Of a stretch of DNA of 64,000 nt, positions 34,621 through 42,727 are shown piece by piece. Numbering within the stretch: position 1 is the first letter of the stretch; every line of letters begins with the position of its first letter. Origin of the DNA: G963668655 sp963668655 (lineage in GTDB: Bacteria; Myxococcota_A; SURF-8). The position numbers and the translations under genes are program-made. The stretch covers positions 372,001 to 436,000 of the forward strand of contig CAXXPQ010000002.1 of NCBI GenBank assembly GCA_963668655.2, written 5' to 3'. Below the pieces are notes generated by a model, which ran no database searches, had not been told where the DNA came from, and saw only the letters and a program-made list of their open reading frames with translations.

Positions 34621-35148
34621 GTGTCGATGACGGACAAGAAGGCAAGCAAGGACGAGTTGAAGGCAAAAGGCGAGATCCGGGCCTACGAGGTGAACGTCTC
34701 CGGGCAGGTCTATTACGTCGAGGTGAAGCCCACCGAAGTGGGAGCCAAAATTTCTTCCGTGACCCCGGCGCCCGCCCCCGTGGCCGCTCCCCCAAGCACA
34801 CGATCGGGACGCCCGGCTCCCCTGGGCGGTTCGGAAATGGCGCGCGCTGCGGCTCCGGCCCGGCCCACCCCGGCTCCCGCTCCGCGTCCTTCGGCCGCGT
34901 CCGCCGCGCCTGCACCCGCTCCCACCGGAGGAACGACCCCGGTCCAATGTCCCATGCAGGGAACCATCATCAACATGCTGGTGAAACCGGGCGACGCGGT
35001 GCAGCGGGGTCAAAAGCTCGGGATTTTCGAAGCCATGAAAATGGAAAACGACATTCTGGCCCCGGTGGCGGGCACGGTGGCGGAAATCCTCGTGAAAGAG
35101 GGCGATTCCGTCGCCGCCAACCAGGATCTGGTCATTCTGAACACCTGA
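34621..35148 (+). CDS. Biotin carrier protein of a sodium-pump decarboxylase
   Basis: A 175-residue carrier. A short N-terminal beta region ('AYEVNVSGQVYYVEVKPTE') is followed by a long flexible Pro/Ala linker (about residues 50-100). The biotinyl domain has 'CPMQGTIINMLVKPGDAVQRGQ' and the biotin-accepting Lys in 'EAMKMEND'. The linker swings the carboxybiotin between the carboxyltransferase and the OadB-like pump. GTG at 34621 has GAGG eight nt upstream; ATG at 34627 is an alternative. The carboxyltransferase alpha subunit is not in this window. Confidence 0.92.
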   Translation: MSMTDKKASKDELKAKGEIRAYEVNVSGQVYYVEVKPTEVGAKISSVTPAPAPVAAPPSTRSGRPAPLGGSEMARAAAPARPTPAPAPRPSAASAAPAPAPTGGTTPVQCPMQGTIINMLVKPGDAVQRGQKLGIFEAMKMENDILAPVAGTVAEILVKEGDSVAANQDLVILNT

Positions 35149-35227
35149 AACCGCAAGCCGCCCGGCGGCCGACGCGCGTCTCCCTTTCCGGCGCGCCGTC
35201 GGAGATTCCGACCGGCTGGAGGATGAT

Positions 35228-36358
35228 TTGGAATACTTTCAGGCACTGATCGTCAACACGGGAGTCTATCAGCTTACCGTGGGCCACCTGATTATGATCG
35301 GCGTGGGCCTGATGTTCTGTTACCTGGCGATCGTCAAGCACTACGAACCCTACGAACTTCTACCCATCGGCATCGGCGCGATTCTGGTGAACCTGCCCGG
35401 CCACCAGGTGGCGGTTTTCTCCGATCAGGTGCAATCTTCCGGAATCCTTGGGATTTTCTTCCATTACGGGCTGTATTTCTACAACATCCTGCCGCCCCTC
35501 ATTTTCGTGGGCATCGGCGCGCTGACCGACTTCGGCCCATTGTTGTCCAACCCGCGCATGATCTTTCTGGGCGCGGCGGCCCAGGTGGGCATTTTCATCG
35601 CCTTTCTGGGGGCCTTGCTTCTGGGTTTCGACATGCGCGAGGCGGCGGGCATCGGCATCATCGGCGGCGCGGACGGCCCCACCACCATCTACGTCAGCGC
35701 CAAACTCGCTCCCCATCTGCTTGGAATCACGGCGGTTACGGCCTATTCCTACATGGCGCTGGTGCCCGTGATCCAACCGCCCATCATGCGGCTTCTGACC
35801 ACGAAGAAAGAGCGTCTGATCCACATGGAGCCGCCCCGGCCGGTCTCCCGCAAAATCAAGATCCTCTTTCCCATTCTGCTGATGATTAGCGTGATCCTGA
35901 TCGTTCCCATGAGCGCCCCGCTGGTGAGCATGCTGCTGATCGGCAACATCTTCCGGGAATCCGGAGTGGTTCCGAGGCTTTCCAAGACCAGCCAGAACGA
36001 ACTCCTGAACCTGGTGACCATCTTCCTGATGCTCTGCATCGGCATCACGCTGAAGGCGGACAACATCCTGAACCCGGGCACCCTGAAGATTCTGGGACTG
36101 GGGCTTCTGGCTTTCTGTTGCGGATCGGCCTCGGGCATCCTCTTCGTCAAGATCATGAATCTCTTCACGAAAAAGAAAATCAACCCGCTCGTGGGCTCGG
36201 CGGGCGTCTCCGCCGTTCCCATGGCGGCCCGGGTGAGCCAGGAGATCGCGCACAAGGACGATCCCACCAACCACCTGCTGATGCACGCCATGGGCCCCAA
36301 CGTGGCGGGCGTCATCGGCTCGGCCATCGCGGCGGGCGTTTTTCTGTCGCTGCTCTAA
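35228..36358 (+). CDS. oadB: Sodium-translocating decarboxylase beta subunit (OadB/GcdB/MmdB)
   Basis: A 376-residue inner-membrane protein with about nine hydrophobic segments. It has the OadB signatures 'LLPIGIGAILVNLPG', 'LIFVGIGALTDFGPLL' and the highly conserved 'GIIGGADGPTTIYVSAKLAP', whose Asp takes part in sodium transport. 'GSAGVSAVPMAARVSQ' and 'HAMGPNVAGVIGSAIAAGVFLS' complete the family match. It decarboxylates carboxybiotin and pumps sodium outward. The start is TTG at 35228 with GGAGG at 35218-35222. Whether the substrate is oxaloacetate, methylmalonyl-CoA or glutaconyl-CoA cannot be told. Confidence 0.93.
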   Translation: MEYFQALIVNTGVYQLTVGHLIMIGVGLMFCYLAIVKHYEPYELLPIGIGAILVNLPGHQVAVFSDQVQSSGILGIFFHYGLYFYNILPPLIFVGIGALTDFGPLLSNPRMIFLGAAAQVGIFIAFLGALLLGFDMREAAGIGIIGGADGPTTIYVSAKLAPHLLGITAVTAYSYMALVPVIQPPIMRLLTTKKERLIHMEPPRPVSRKIKILFPILLMISVILIVPMSAPLVSMLLIGNIFRESGVVPRLSKTSQNELLNLVTIFLMLCIGITLKADNILNPGTLKILGLGLLAFCCGSASGILFVKIMNLFTKKKINPLVGSAGVSAVPMAARVSQEIAHKDDPTNHLLMHAMGPNVAGVIGSAIAAGVFLSLL

Positions 36359-36418
36359 AAAAAGCGAAATCCGTCCGGGAGGCAACCGGGTCCAACCCGG
36401 GCGGAAAACCTGGAGTCC

Positions 36419-36772
36419 TTACCAGGGGTGGGTGCCGATCACCACTTTCTTGCCCCACTTTTCCTCGATTTTGGCCTTCATATCGTCCAGATCCAGGGGA
36501 CAGCCGGCGGTTTTCACGGCCTTGACGATGCAGGTGCCGATGTGCACCGTGTCGTATTCCCGGCCCATCTTGTCAGCCAGTTCGTCCACCAGCACCATTT
36601 TCGGCATGAACAGTCCCGGGCAGCCGCCGCAGTGGGTCCAGAACACCGTCTCGATTTCGTCGTAATCCTGGAAGGTTCCGACTTTCTCCGAGATGGCCTT
36701 GTGGCATTTCATACAGCCGATGCAGAGATTATCGTTGATTTTCTCGCAGGTCAGAATTCCGATTTTCGCCAT
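36419..36772 (-). CDS. CGGC-domain protein
   Basis: A 117-residue cytoplasmic protein of the CGGC family, defined by 'THCGGCPG' near residue 48. Further cysteine pairs lie at the N terminus ('LTCEKINDNLCIGCMKCHKA') and in 'IGTCIVKAV'. The seven or so cysteines suggest metal or Fe-S binding; the biochemical role of this family is not established. The start at 36772 follows GGAGCG. It stands alone on the minus strand, convergent with the sodium-pump genes. Confidence 0.85.
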   Translation of the reverse strand: MAKIGILTCEKINDNLCIGCMKCHKAISEKVGTFQDYDEIETVFWTHCGGCPGLFMPKMVLVDELADKMGREYDTVHIGTCIVKAVKTAGCPLDLDDMKAKIEEKWGKKVVIGTHPW

Positions 36773-36954
36773 GAGAACGCTCCTTTGCGAGGGGGGAAGG
36801 GAAAGAAACCGGCCTATTCATAGAAATCTTTTCGGAAAATAGGATATCCTCCCGTTTCAGGCAAGTTTTTTCGGCGCCGATCTTTTTCCGCCCCGCGAAA
36901 AAGCCGGATCGAAACGGGCCTCGCGAACGCTTCCAAGCTCCCGACGCGGAAAAA

Positions 36955-36984
36955 TTGGCTCCATTTTCCGGATTGTGTTATAAT
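36955..36984 (+). promoter_or_regulatory. Sigma-70-type promoter for the small membrane protein
   Basis: TTGGCT (36955-36960), an 18-nt spacer and a perfect TATAAT (36979-36984). The start would be near 36991, about 80 nt before the GTG start. Confidence 0.6.
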
Positions 36985-37070
36985 TTCCATTGAATGGACT
37001 TCAAGGCGTCCCCTCGACCGCCGGGGCGCGCGGGATCGATTTCAGGCGAAAATGTGTCCGGGAGGTTCGA

Positions 37071-37256
37071 GTGGCCAGGAAAACAAGCGTCAAACGAGTT
37101 TCCATCGCCAAGCCGGACGGCGGCGACTCCACCGCCGGACTTCGAAAAGGCGTGGTCGTCATTTCGGCCGCCCTGGCGGCGGCCGCGACCGTCTATTTCT
37201 GGGGCGAGGCCCTCCGAACCGCGATATCCGATCTGATCCTCGGACTTTCCGGATAG
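37071..37256 (+). CDS. Small single-helix membrane protein
   Basis: A 61-residue product from GTG at 37071, five nt after GGGAGG (37060-37065). It has a basic N terminus ('MARKTSVKRVSIAKPDGG') and one transmembrane helix ('GVVVISAALAAAATVYFWGEAL'), so it should sit in the inner membrane with its N terminus inside. I do not recognise a family. A longer frame from 36990 lacks a ribosome site. A good promoter lies upstream, which supports a real gene. Confidence 0.6.
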   Translation: MARKTSVKRVSIAKPDGGDSTAGLRKGVVVISAALAAAATVYFWGEALRTAISDLILGLSG

Positions 37257-37276
37257 GGACCGAAACGGAAAAGAAC

Positions 37277-37305
37277 TTGACGGACAACCATTAATTGGCT
37301 ACAAA
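37277..37305 (+). promoter_or_regulatory. Candidate promoter for the FHA/CpaF-like gene
   Basis: TTGACG (37277-37282), 17 nt, TACAAA (37300-37305). It lies about 70 bp before the ATG at 37375. Confidence 0.45.
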
Positions 37306-37374
37306 TCGTCTCCAACCTGCAAGAATGAACCGAAAAAAAGTTGGCTGACCCCAGGCACGGAAAAGGAGCCGGAT

Positions 37375-39123
37375 ATGTTTCGCATCATCCTTCAAGCCGA
37401 AGGCAAGAAACCGCAGAATCTGGAGTTCGATCAGGATGAAATCACCATCGGCCGCCTGTCCTCCGCGGATATCACGCTGAAGGCCACCAACATCTCCAAG
37501 CAACACTCCCGCATCGTGTCCCGGGAGGGCAAGTACTTCATCATCGACCGGAAGTCCACCAACGGCACGTTCCTGAACGGCGATCGCGTCACCGCGCCCC
37601 GTTCGCTGAAAAACGACGACAAGATCTTCATCGGAGATTTCTCGCTCACGTTCGTCCTTCCGGAGGCCGAGACGGAAACCGAAGAAGAGCCGACAACGCC
37701 GCCCATGCCGCCCGCCCCGCCGAAGGCAGGCAAGCCCGCGACCCAGAAAACCGCGGCTCCCGCGCCGCCGATGCCCCAACCCAAACCCGAACCGGAACCC
37801 GAGCCGGAGCCGGAGCCCGAGCCCGAACCGGAAGAAGACGTGATCGACTTCAGCTTCCCGGATGGGGAAGAGGATGTGGACGGCATCGATGTGGACGAGG
37901 AACTGGACGCGGATCTGGACGCGCCGCCCGATCTCTATTCGGAGGAAATGCACGACCTGTATCTGAAGGCGCTGGCCTTCGACGAATTCAAAAACCCGGA
38001 GGACTTCGTCGCGTATTCGCTGGACAACGAGAAAACCGTCGCCACCATCCGGAAAAAGCTGGAAAAACTGGTCACGGACAACCTGGACGAGGACATTCCG
38101 GACAACGACCGGGAACAGATTATGGACGTGCTGCTCGCCGAACTGCTCGGCTTCGGCGCGCTGGAGGAATGGCTGGCCGACGACGACGTGGAGGAAGTTT
38201 TCGTCAACGGACCCGAGAAAATCATTCTGCTTCGCCAGGGGGACAAAGAAGTCGCTCCCGCCATCTTCTCCTGCGAGGAGGCGCTCTTCAGCGTGCTGGT
38301 GCGCATGCTGCGTCCCGTGGGCGTGGAGATCGACGACGACAGTTCCATGCTGGACGTGACCCTGCCCGAAGGCCGCCGCGTGATCTGCGTGCTGTATCCC
38401 TACAGCCCCCAGGGAACCTCCATCCGCATCACCAAGCCGAAGTTCGAAATGGGCAGCATCGGTTCGCTGGAAGAGGAAGGCGCCATCGACAAGGCCATGG
38501 GCGAGACCTTGCGGGAGGCCGTGGGAACGCGGAAAACCATCGCCGTGGTCAGCCCGAGGGAATTCGACCGGCTGGACGTGGCCCTGGCCCTGGGCGCAAC
38601 CATTCCGGAGGCCGAGCGCATCGCCGTGGTGAAGATGGGAGCGGAAAGCCGCCTGCCTCACGAAGACCAGATCGGCATCGACTACAGTTCCGGCGATGTC
38701 ATCGAAACCGAGGACAACATCGCGGACATGCTGCGCCACATCGACCGCATGGCGGTGGATCGGCTGGTCGCCCGGGATCTGCACGGCGAAAGCGCCCTGG
38801 AACTGCTCTACGCCATCAACAACGGCCTTTTGGGCTCCATTTTCACCGTCTTCGGGGCCTCCGCCGAGGACGGCGTGAACCGCCTGGTGCGTTCCATCCT
38901 CACGCATACCGGGGAAAGCCACCGCCGCGTGGTGGAGGATCTGGTGGGAACCGGCGTGGACCTGGTGGTCTACGTCAATCGCTTCCAGAACGGACAGCGG
39001 CGAATTTCCTCCATTTTCGAGGTGGACCGGGCGGGCGAGGAAAACAAGCTGAAGGAAGCCTTCCACTTCGTCGTCCAGAAGGATACGCCCAAGGAACTGA
39101 GCGGCCGCTTCAAGAAAGGCTGA
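37375..39123 (+). CDS. FHA domain fused to a degenerate CpaF/TadA-type ATPase
   Basis: A 582-residue cytoplasmic protein. Residues 1-100 are an FHA phosphothreonine-binding domain with all key motifs ('IGRLSSADI', 'SKQHSRI', 'DRKSTNGTFLNG'). A Pro-rich linker with eight Glu-Pro repeats follows (about 135-155), then an acidic stretch. Residues about 240-575 align with CpaF/TadA secretion ATPases ('LGFGALEEWLADDDVEEVFVNG', 'RMLRPVGVEIDDDSSMLDVTL', 'GTSIRITK'). However, the Walker A GSGKT is replaced by a sequence with no P loop ('VGTRKTIAVVSPREF'), the Glu of the Walker B/Asp box is lost ('AVDRLVARDLHG'), and the His box reads 'FTVFGAS'. It is therefore probably a regulatory pseudo-ATPase. Confidence 0.85.
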   Translation: MFRIILQAEGKKPQNLEFDQDEITIGRLSSADITLKATNISKQHSRIVSREGKYFIIDRKSTNGTFLNGDRVTAPRSLKNDDKIFIGDFSLTFVLPEAETETEEEPTTPPMPPAPPKAGKPATQKTAAPAPPMPQPKPEPEPEPEPEPEPEPEEDVIDFSFPDGEEDVDGIDVDEELDADLDAPPDLYSEEMHDLYLKALAFDEFKNPEDFVAYSLDNEKTVATIRKKLEKLVTDNLDEDIPDNDREQIMDVLLAELLGFGALEEWLADDDVEEVFVNGPEKIILLRQGDKEVAPAIFSCEEALFSVLVRMLRPVGVEIDDDSSMLDVTLPEGRRVICVLYPYSPQGTSIRITKPKFEMGSIGSLEEEGAIDKAMGETLREAVGTRKTIAVVSPREFDRLDVALALGATIPEAERIAVVKMGAESRLPHEDQIGIDYSSGDVIETEDNIADMLRHIDRMAVDRLVARDLHGESALELLYAINNGLLGSIFTVFGASAEDGVNRLVRSILTHTGESHRRVVEDLVGTGVDLVVYVNRFQNGQRRISSIFEVDRAGEENKLKEAFHFVVQKDTPKELSGRFKKG

Positions 39124-39149
39124 GATCTCGCCATGGCAAAACGGAACGG

Positions 39150-39176
39150 ATCCGGGGTTTGCGCCCCGGATTTTTT
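39150..39176 (+). terminator. Rho-independent terminator
   Basis: ATCCGGGG (39150-39157) pairs with CCCCGGAT (39164-39171) around TTTGCG and runs into six T. It lies 26 bp after the FHA/CpaF-like stop. Confidence 0.9.
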
Positions 39177-39347
39177 CGTTTCACCGAAAGATCCTTTTCC
39201 CGAGCGTTTCCGGGTTCCCCGAGAAATTCGACGCGACACCCCATGGCGACACCCGGAAGGCTTGCGATCCGCCCGGGATCGTGGAATAATGAGCCCGATG
39301 ACGATGGTTGGATTTTCTGAAACACGACGGACAGACAGGTGCGGCCC

Positions 39348-39653
39348 ATGCCCATTTTCGAATACGAGTGTCAAAAATGCGGAAAACGCCTGGAGATCAT
39401 CCTGCATCTCGGCGAGACCCGGACCCATTGCGGCGAGGATTGCGTGGCGGACGACGCCCCCGGAGACGGGGAACTGACCCGGCTGCTCTCCACCCCGGCC
39501 AAACTGACGAATTCCCGCAACATGGCCATGGGCAAGGTGGATTACGACAAGGCGGCCAAGCAGGGATTCACCACGTTCAAGCGCCGGGGCAAGGGGGAAT
39601 ACGAACGCATCGCGGGCGACGCCGGTCCGAAACACATCGTTTCCAAGGACTGA
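39348..39653 (+). CDS. FmdB-family zinc-ribbon protein
   Basis: A 101-residue protein that starts with the family hallmark 'MPIFEYECQKCGKRLEI'. A second Cys pair is offered by 'THCGEDC', which would complete a zinc ribbon. The C-terminal half is basic and probably disordered. FmdB-like proteins are small regulators of unknown mechanism. AGGTG six nt upstream favours the ATG at 39348 over a GTG at 39339. Confidence 0.82.
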   Translation: MPIFEYECQKCGKRLEIILHLGETRTHCGEDCVADDAPGDGELTRLLSTPAKLTNSRNMAMGKVDYDKAAKQGFTTFKRRGKGEYERIAGDAGPKHIVSKD

Positions 39654-39807
39654 GCGCCGTCGCCAGGACCGAAGATCGCACCGGAAATCTTCATTCGATG
39701 GCGGCGAACGGGCATCTCATGAACGGGCATCTCGGAAATACGAATCTTTCATCCGGTTTCGTCCTCTTACGGAAAAGGCGAAACGTCGAACGGAAAGGCG
39801 GCGGAAG
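39654..39807. other. Spacer with a 15-bp direct repeat
   Basis: GAACGGGCATCTCAT at 39706-39720 is followed at once by GAACGGGCATCTC (39721-39733). The rest shows nothing recognisable; it should contain the neu operon promoter. Confidence 0.5.
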
Positions 39808-40497
39808 ATGATCGTGGCCTACATCCCCGCCCGGGGCGGCAGCAAGCGCCTTCCCGGAAAAAACATCATGGACTTTCACGGGCATCCGCTCATCGCCTAC
39901 AGCATCCGCGCCGGACTGGAGGCGGAATCCGTGGACCGGGTGATCGTCTCCACGGAGAACGAAGCCATCGCGGAGGTTGCCCGGCGATACGGGGCGGAAG
40001 TGCTCATGCGCCCGGAAGAACTGGCCGGCGACCACACGCCCACCGGGGCGGTGACGAAACACGTGGCCGAGAGCGTTATGGAAGACGGTGGCACGCTGGA
40101 GGCGCTCGTGCTGCTGCAACCCACGAATCCCCTGCGCCCCCACGGACTGGTGGACGAGGCCGTGGCCCGCTACCGCCTCGCGGACGCAGCGGATTCGGTC
40201 TTCACGGTCAGCCGCAACGAACACAAGCTGGGTGTCCTCCGGGACGGGCGCTTCGTTCCCCAGTACACGCCCGGAACACGCAGCCAGGATATGGAAAAGA
40301 CCTATTACGAAAACGGGCTGGTCTACGTCACCCGGCCGGAAATCGCCTTGCAAGACGGGGACGTTTTCGGCCGCGCCATGATTCCCCTGGTGACGGAGCG
40401 CCTGTACGCCCTGGGAGACATCGACGACGAACTGGATTTCCATCTGACGGAGTTTCTGTTCGAGAAATACCGGGAGAGGCTCATCGCCATCCCGTAA
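39808..40497 (+). CDS. neuA: CMP-sialic-acid synthetase-like cytidylyltransferase
   Basis: A 229-residue nucleotidyltransferase opening with the signature 'AYIPARGGSKRLPGKNI', which binds CTP. 'VDRVIVSTENEAIAEVARRYGAEV' and 'LVLLQPTNPLR' follow. It activates a nonulosonic acid (sialic, legionaminic or related) as the CMP sugar, in the cytoplasm. The C terminus 'GDIDDELDFHLTEFL' carries the Asp pair typical of NeuA/PseF/LegF enzymes. It is the first gene of a three-gene operon with neuB and neuC. Which sugar is made cannot be fixed from this gene alone. Confidence 0.9.
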   Translation: MIVAYIPARGGSKRLPGKNIMDFHGHPLIAYSIRAGLEAESVDRVIVSTENEAIAEVARRYGAEVLMRPEELAGDHTPTGAVTKHVAESVMEDGGTLEALVLLQPTNPLRPHGLVDEAVARYRLADAADSVFTVSRNEHKLGVLRDGRFVPQYTPGTRSQDMEKTYYENGLVYVTRPEIALQDGDVFGRAMIPLVTERLYALGDIDDELDFHLTEFLFEKYRERLIAIP

Positions 40498-40537
40498 CGA
40501 AAAAATTCTTCACAACCGGACCGCCAAGGAGAACCTG

Positions 40538-41575
40538 ATGAATGCAAAAGAATTCCGTATCGGAAACCGCCTGGTGCGGGACGACCGCCCGCCGCTGGTG
40601 ATCGCCGAGATCGGCATCAACCACGAGGGCGACATGGACAAGGCCGTCCGCATGGTGGACGACGCCGCGGCCGTGGGCGCGGAATGCGTGAAATTCCAGT
40701 CCCACGTCATCGAGGACGAGATGATCCCCAACGACGTGATTCCCGGAAACGCCACGGAATCCATCTGGGATATCATGAGCCGCTGCGCCATGACGGAAGA
40801 CGAGGAATGGCAATTGAAGCGCTACGTGGAGGAAAAGGGCATGCTGTTCATGTCCACGCCTTTTTCCCGCGCGGCGGCGGTGCGGCTGGCCAAGATGGAC
40901 CCGCCCGCCTACAAGATCGGCTCGGGCGAGTGCAACAACTACCCGCTCGTCAAGCACATCGCCGCCTACGGCAAGCCGGTGATTCTCAGCACGGGCATGA
41001 ACGACATCGAATCCGTGCGCCCGGCGGTGGAGATCCTGCGCAAAGCCGAAGTCCCCTTCGCCCTGATGCACTGCACCAGCATGTATCCCACGCCGTACGA
41101 TAAAGTCCGCCTGGGCGGTCTGGAGGATCTTCGCCGGGCCTTTCCGGACGCGGTGCTGGGGCTGAGCGATCACTCCTTGGGAATCTGGACCTGCCTCGGC
41201 GCGGTTCCGCTCGGCGCACGCATCCTGGAAAAGCACTATACCTCGGACAAGAGCTGGCCCGGTCCCGACGTGCCCATCAGCATCGACCCCGAGGAACTGA
41301 GGCAACTCATCGAGGGCTCCTGCGCCATTCACCAGGCCCTGGGCGGCGACAAATCCATTCTGACCGAGGAACAGCCCACCATCGATTTCGCCTATGCCTG
41401 CGTGGTGACGCTGAAACCCGTCCGGACGGGCGAGGCGTTCACGGCGGAAAACATCTGGGTCAAGCGCCCCGGCACCGGGGAGATCAAGGCCGTGCATTTC
41501 GAGGAGATCCTGGGGAAGACGGCCAAACGGGATCTGCCGCAAAACGCCCAGCTCTCATGGAAGGACATCGGGTAA
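40538..41575 (+). CDS. neuB: N-acetylneuraminate synthase-like protein
   Basis: A 345-residue PEP-dependent aldolase that condenses a 6-carbon N-acetylated sugar (ManNAc for sialic acid) with phosphoenolpyruvate. The TIM barrel shows 'VIAEIGINHEGDMDKAVRMVDDAA', 'VKFQSHV', 'YKIGSGECNNYPLVKHIA', 'VILSTGMNDIESV', 'LMHCTSMYPTPYDKVRL' and 'GLSDHSLGIWT'. The C-terminal SAF antifreeze-like domain is present ('VTLKPVRTGEAFTAENIWVKRPG'). AAGGAG precedes the start. It lies 40 bp after neuA and 6 bp before neuC. Confidence 0.93.
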   Translation: MNAKEFRIGNRLVRDDRPPLVIAEIGINHEGDMDKAVRMVDDAAAVGAECVKFQSHVIEDEMIPNDVIPGNATESIWDIMSRCAMTEDEEWQLKRYVEEKGMLFMSTPFSRAAAVRLAKMDPPAYKIGSGECNNYPLVKHIAAYGKPVILSTGMNDIESVRPAVEILRKAEVPFALMHCTSMYPTPYDKVRLGGLEDLRRAFPDAVLGLSDHSLGIWTCLGAVPLGARILEKHYTSDKSWPGPDVPISIDPEELRQLIEGSCAIHQALGGDKSILTEEQPTIDFAYACVVTLKPVRTGEAFTAENIWVKRPGTGEIKAVHFEEILGKTAKRDLPQNAQLSWKDIG

Positions 41576-41581
41576 ACGCCC

Positions 41582-42709
41582 ATGGAAACGAAGAAAATCC
41601 TGTTCATCACCGGCACGCGGGCGGATTTCGGAAAACTGAAGCCGCTCATCCGCGAAGTGGAAAACGATCCAACCTTCGAGCCGCACATCTTCGCCACCGG
41701 CATGCACATGCTGAAGCGTTACGGCCTCACCGTGCTGGAGATCGGCAAGGAGGGTTTCCGCAACGTCTACCGCTACATCAACCAGGACGCCCACTACCAG
41801 CGCATGGACAGCGCCCTGGCCAGCACCATCCAGGGACTGGGCGACTACATCCGGGAGTTTCCGCCGGATATGATCGTGGTCCACGGCGACCGCGTGGAGG
41901 CCCTGGCGGGCGCGGTGGTGGGGGCGTTGAACAACATCCTGGTGGCCCACGTGGAGGGCGGCGAGCTTTCCGGAACGGTGGACGAATTACTGCGCCATTC
42001 GGTGACGAAGCTTTCGCATCTGCACTTCGTGGCCAACGAGGAGGCGCGGGACCGCCTGCGACGCATGGGCGAGCGGGCGGAATCCATCTTCGCCATCGGT
42101 TCACCGGACATCGACGTGATGCTTTCGGAAAATCTTCCGGACCTGGACGCGGTGCGGGAAAAATACGAAATTCCCTTCGCCGACTACGGCATCCTGCTCT
42201 ATCACCCCGTCACCACGGAGGCGCATCGCATCCAGCGGCACTCGGAAGATCTGGTGGCGGCGGTCAGGGACAGCGGCATGAACTTCGTGGTCATCGCGCC
42301 CAACAACGACTTCGGCTCGGAGATCATCAGCAACGCCTACCGGACGCTGGAGGGCGACCCGCGCTTCCGCTTCCTGGTTTCCATGCGTTTCGAGTATTTC
42401 CTGTCTTTACTGAAACACGCCCGGATCATCGTGGGCAACAGCAGCGCGGGCATCCGCGAGGCGCCGGTCTACGGCACGCCTTCCTTGAACCTGGGCACGC
42501 GCCAGCACAAACGCTTTCTGTGCGATTCCATCGTGAACGTACCGGAGAAAAAGGAAGCCATGCTGGGGGTGTTGCAAAACCCGCCGGAGCGCTCGCAACC
42601 CAACTATCACTTCGGTCGGGGCGACAGCGCCCGGCGCTTCATCCAGGCGTTGCGAGAGGATTCCCTCTGGCGGACGCCCATTCAGAAGCAGTTCTCAGAG
42701 GGCGGTTGA
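41582..42709 (+). CDS. neuC: UDP-N-acetylglucosamine 2-epimerase (hydrolysing)
   Basis: A 375-residue GT-B-fold epimerase that converts UDP-GlcNAc to ManNAc and UDP, the first committed step of sialic acid synthesis. Signatures are 'LFITGTRADFGKLKPLI', 'VHGDRVEALAGA', 'VAHVEGGELSGTVDELLRHSVTKLSH' and the nucleotide-binding 'IIVGNSSAGIREAPVYGTPSLNLG'. The legionaminic-acid homologue LegG is similar, but no LegB, LegC or LegH gene is next to it, so NeuC is the simpler reading. It is the last gene of the operon and borders an AT-rich segment of different composition. Confidence 0.92.
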   Translation: METKKILFITGTRADFGKLKPLIREVENDPTFEPHIFATGMHMLKRYGLTVLEIGKEGFRNVYRYINQDAHYQRMDSALASTIQGLGDYIREFPPDMIVVHGDRVEALAGAVVGALNNILVAHVEGGELSGTVDELLRHSVTKLSHLHFVANEEARDRLRRMGERAESIFAIGSPDIDVMLSENLPDLDAVREKYEIPFADYGILLYHPVTTEAHRIQRHSEDLVAAVRDSGMNFVVIAPNNDFGSEIISNAYRTLEGDPRFRFLVSMRFEYFLSLLKHARIIVGNSSAGIREAPVYGTPSLNLGTRQHKRFLCDSIVNVPEKKEAMLGVLQNPPERSQPNYHFGRGDSARRFIQALREDSLWRTPIQKQFSEGG

Positions 42710-42727
42710 ACATAACAGGCATTATCG

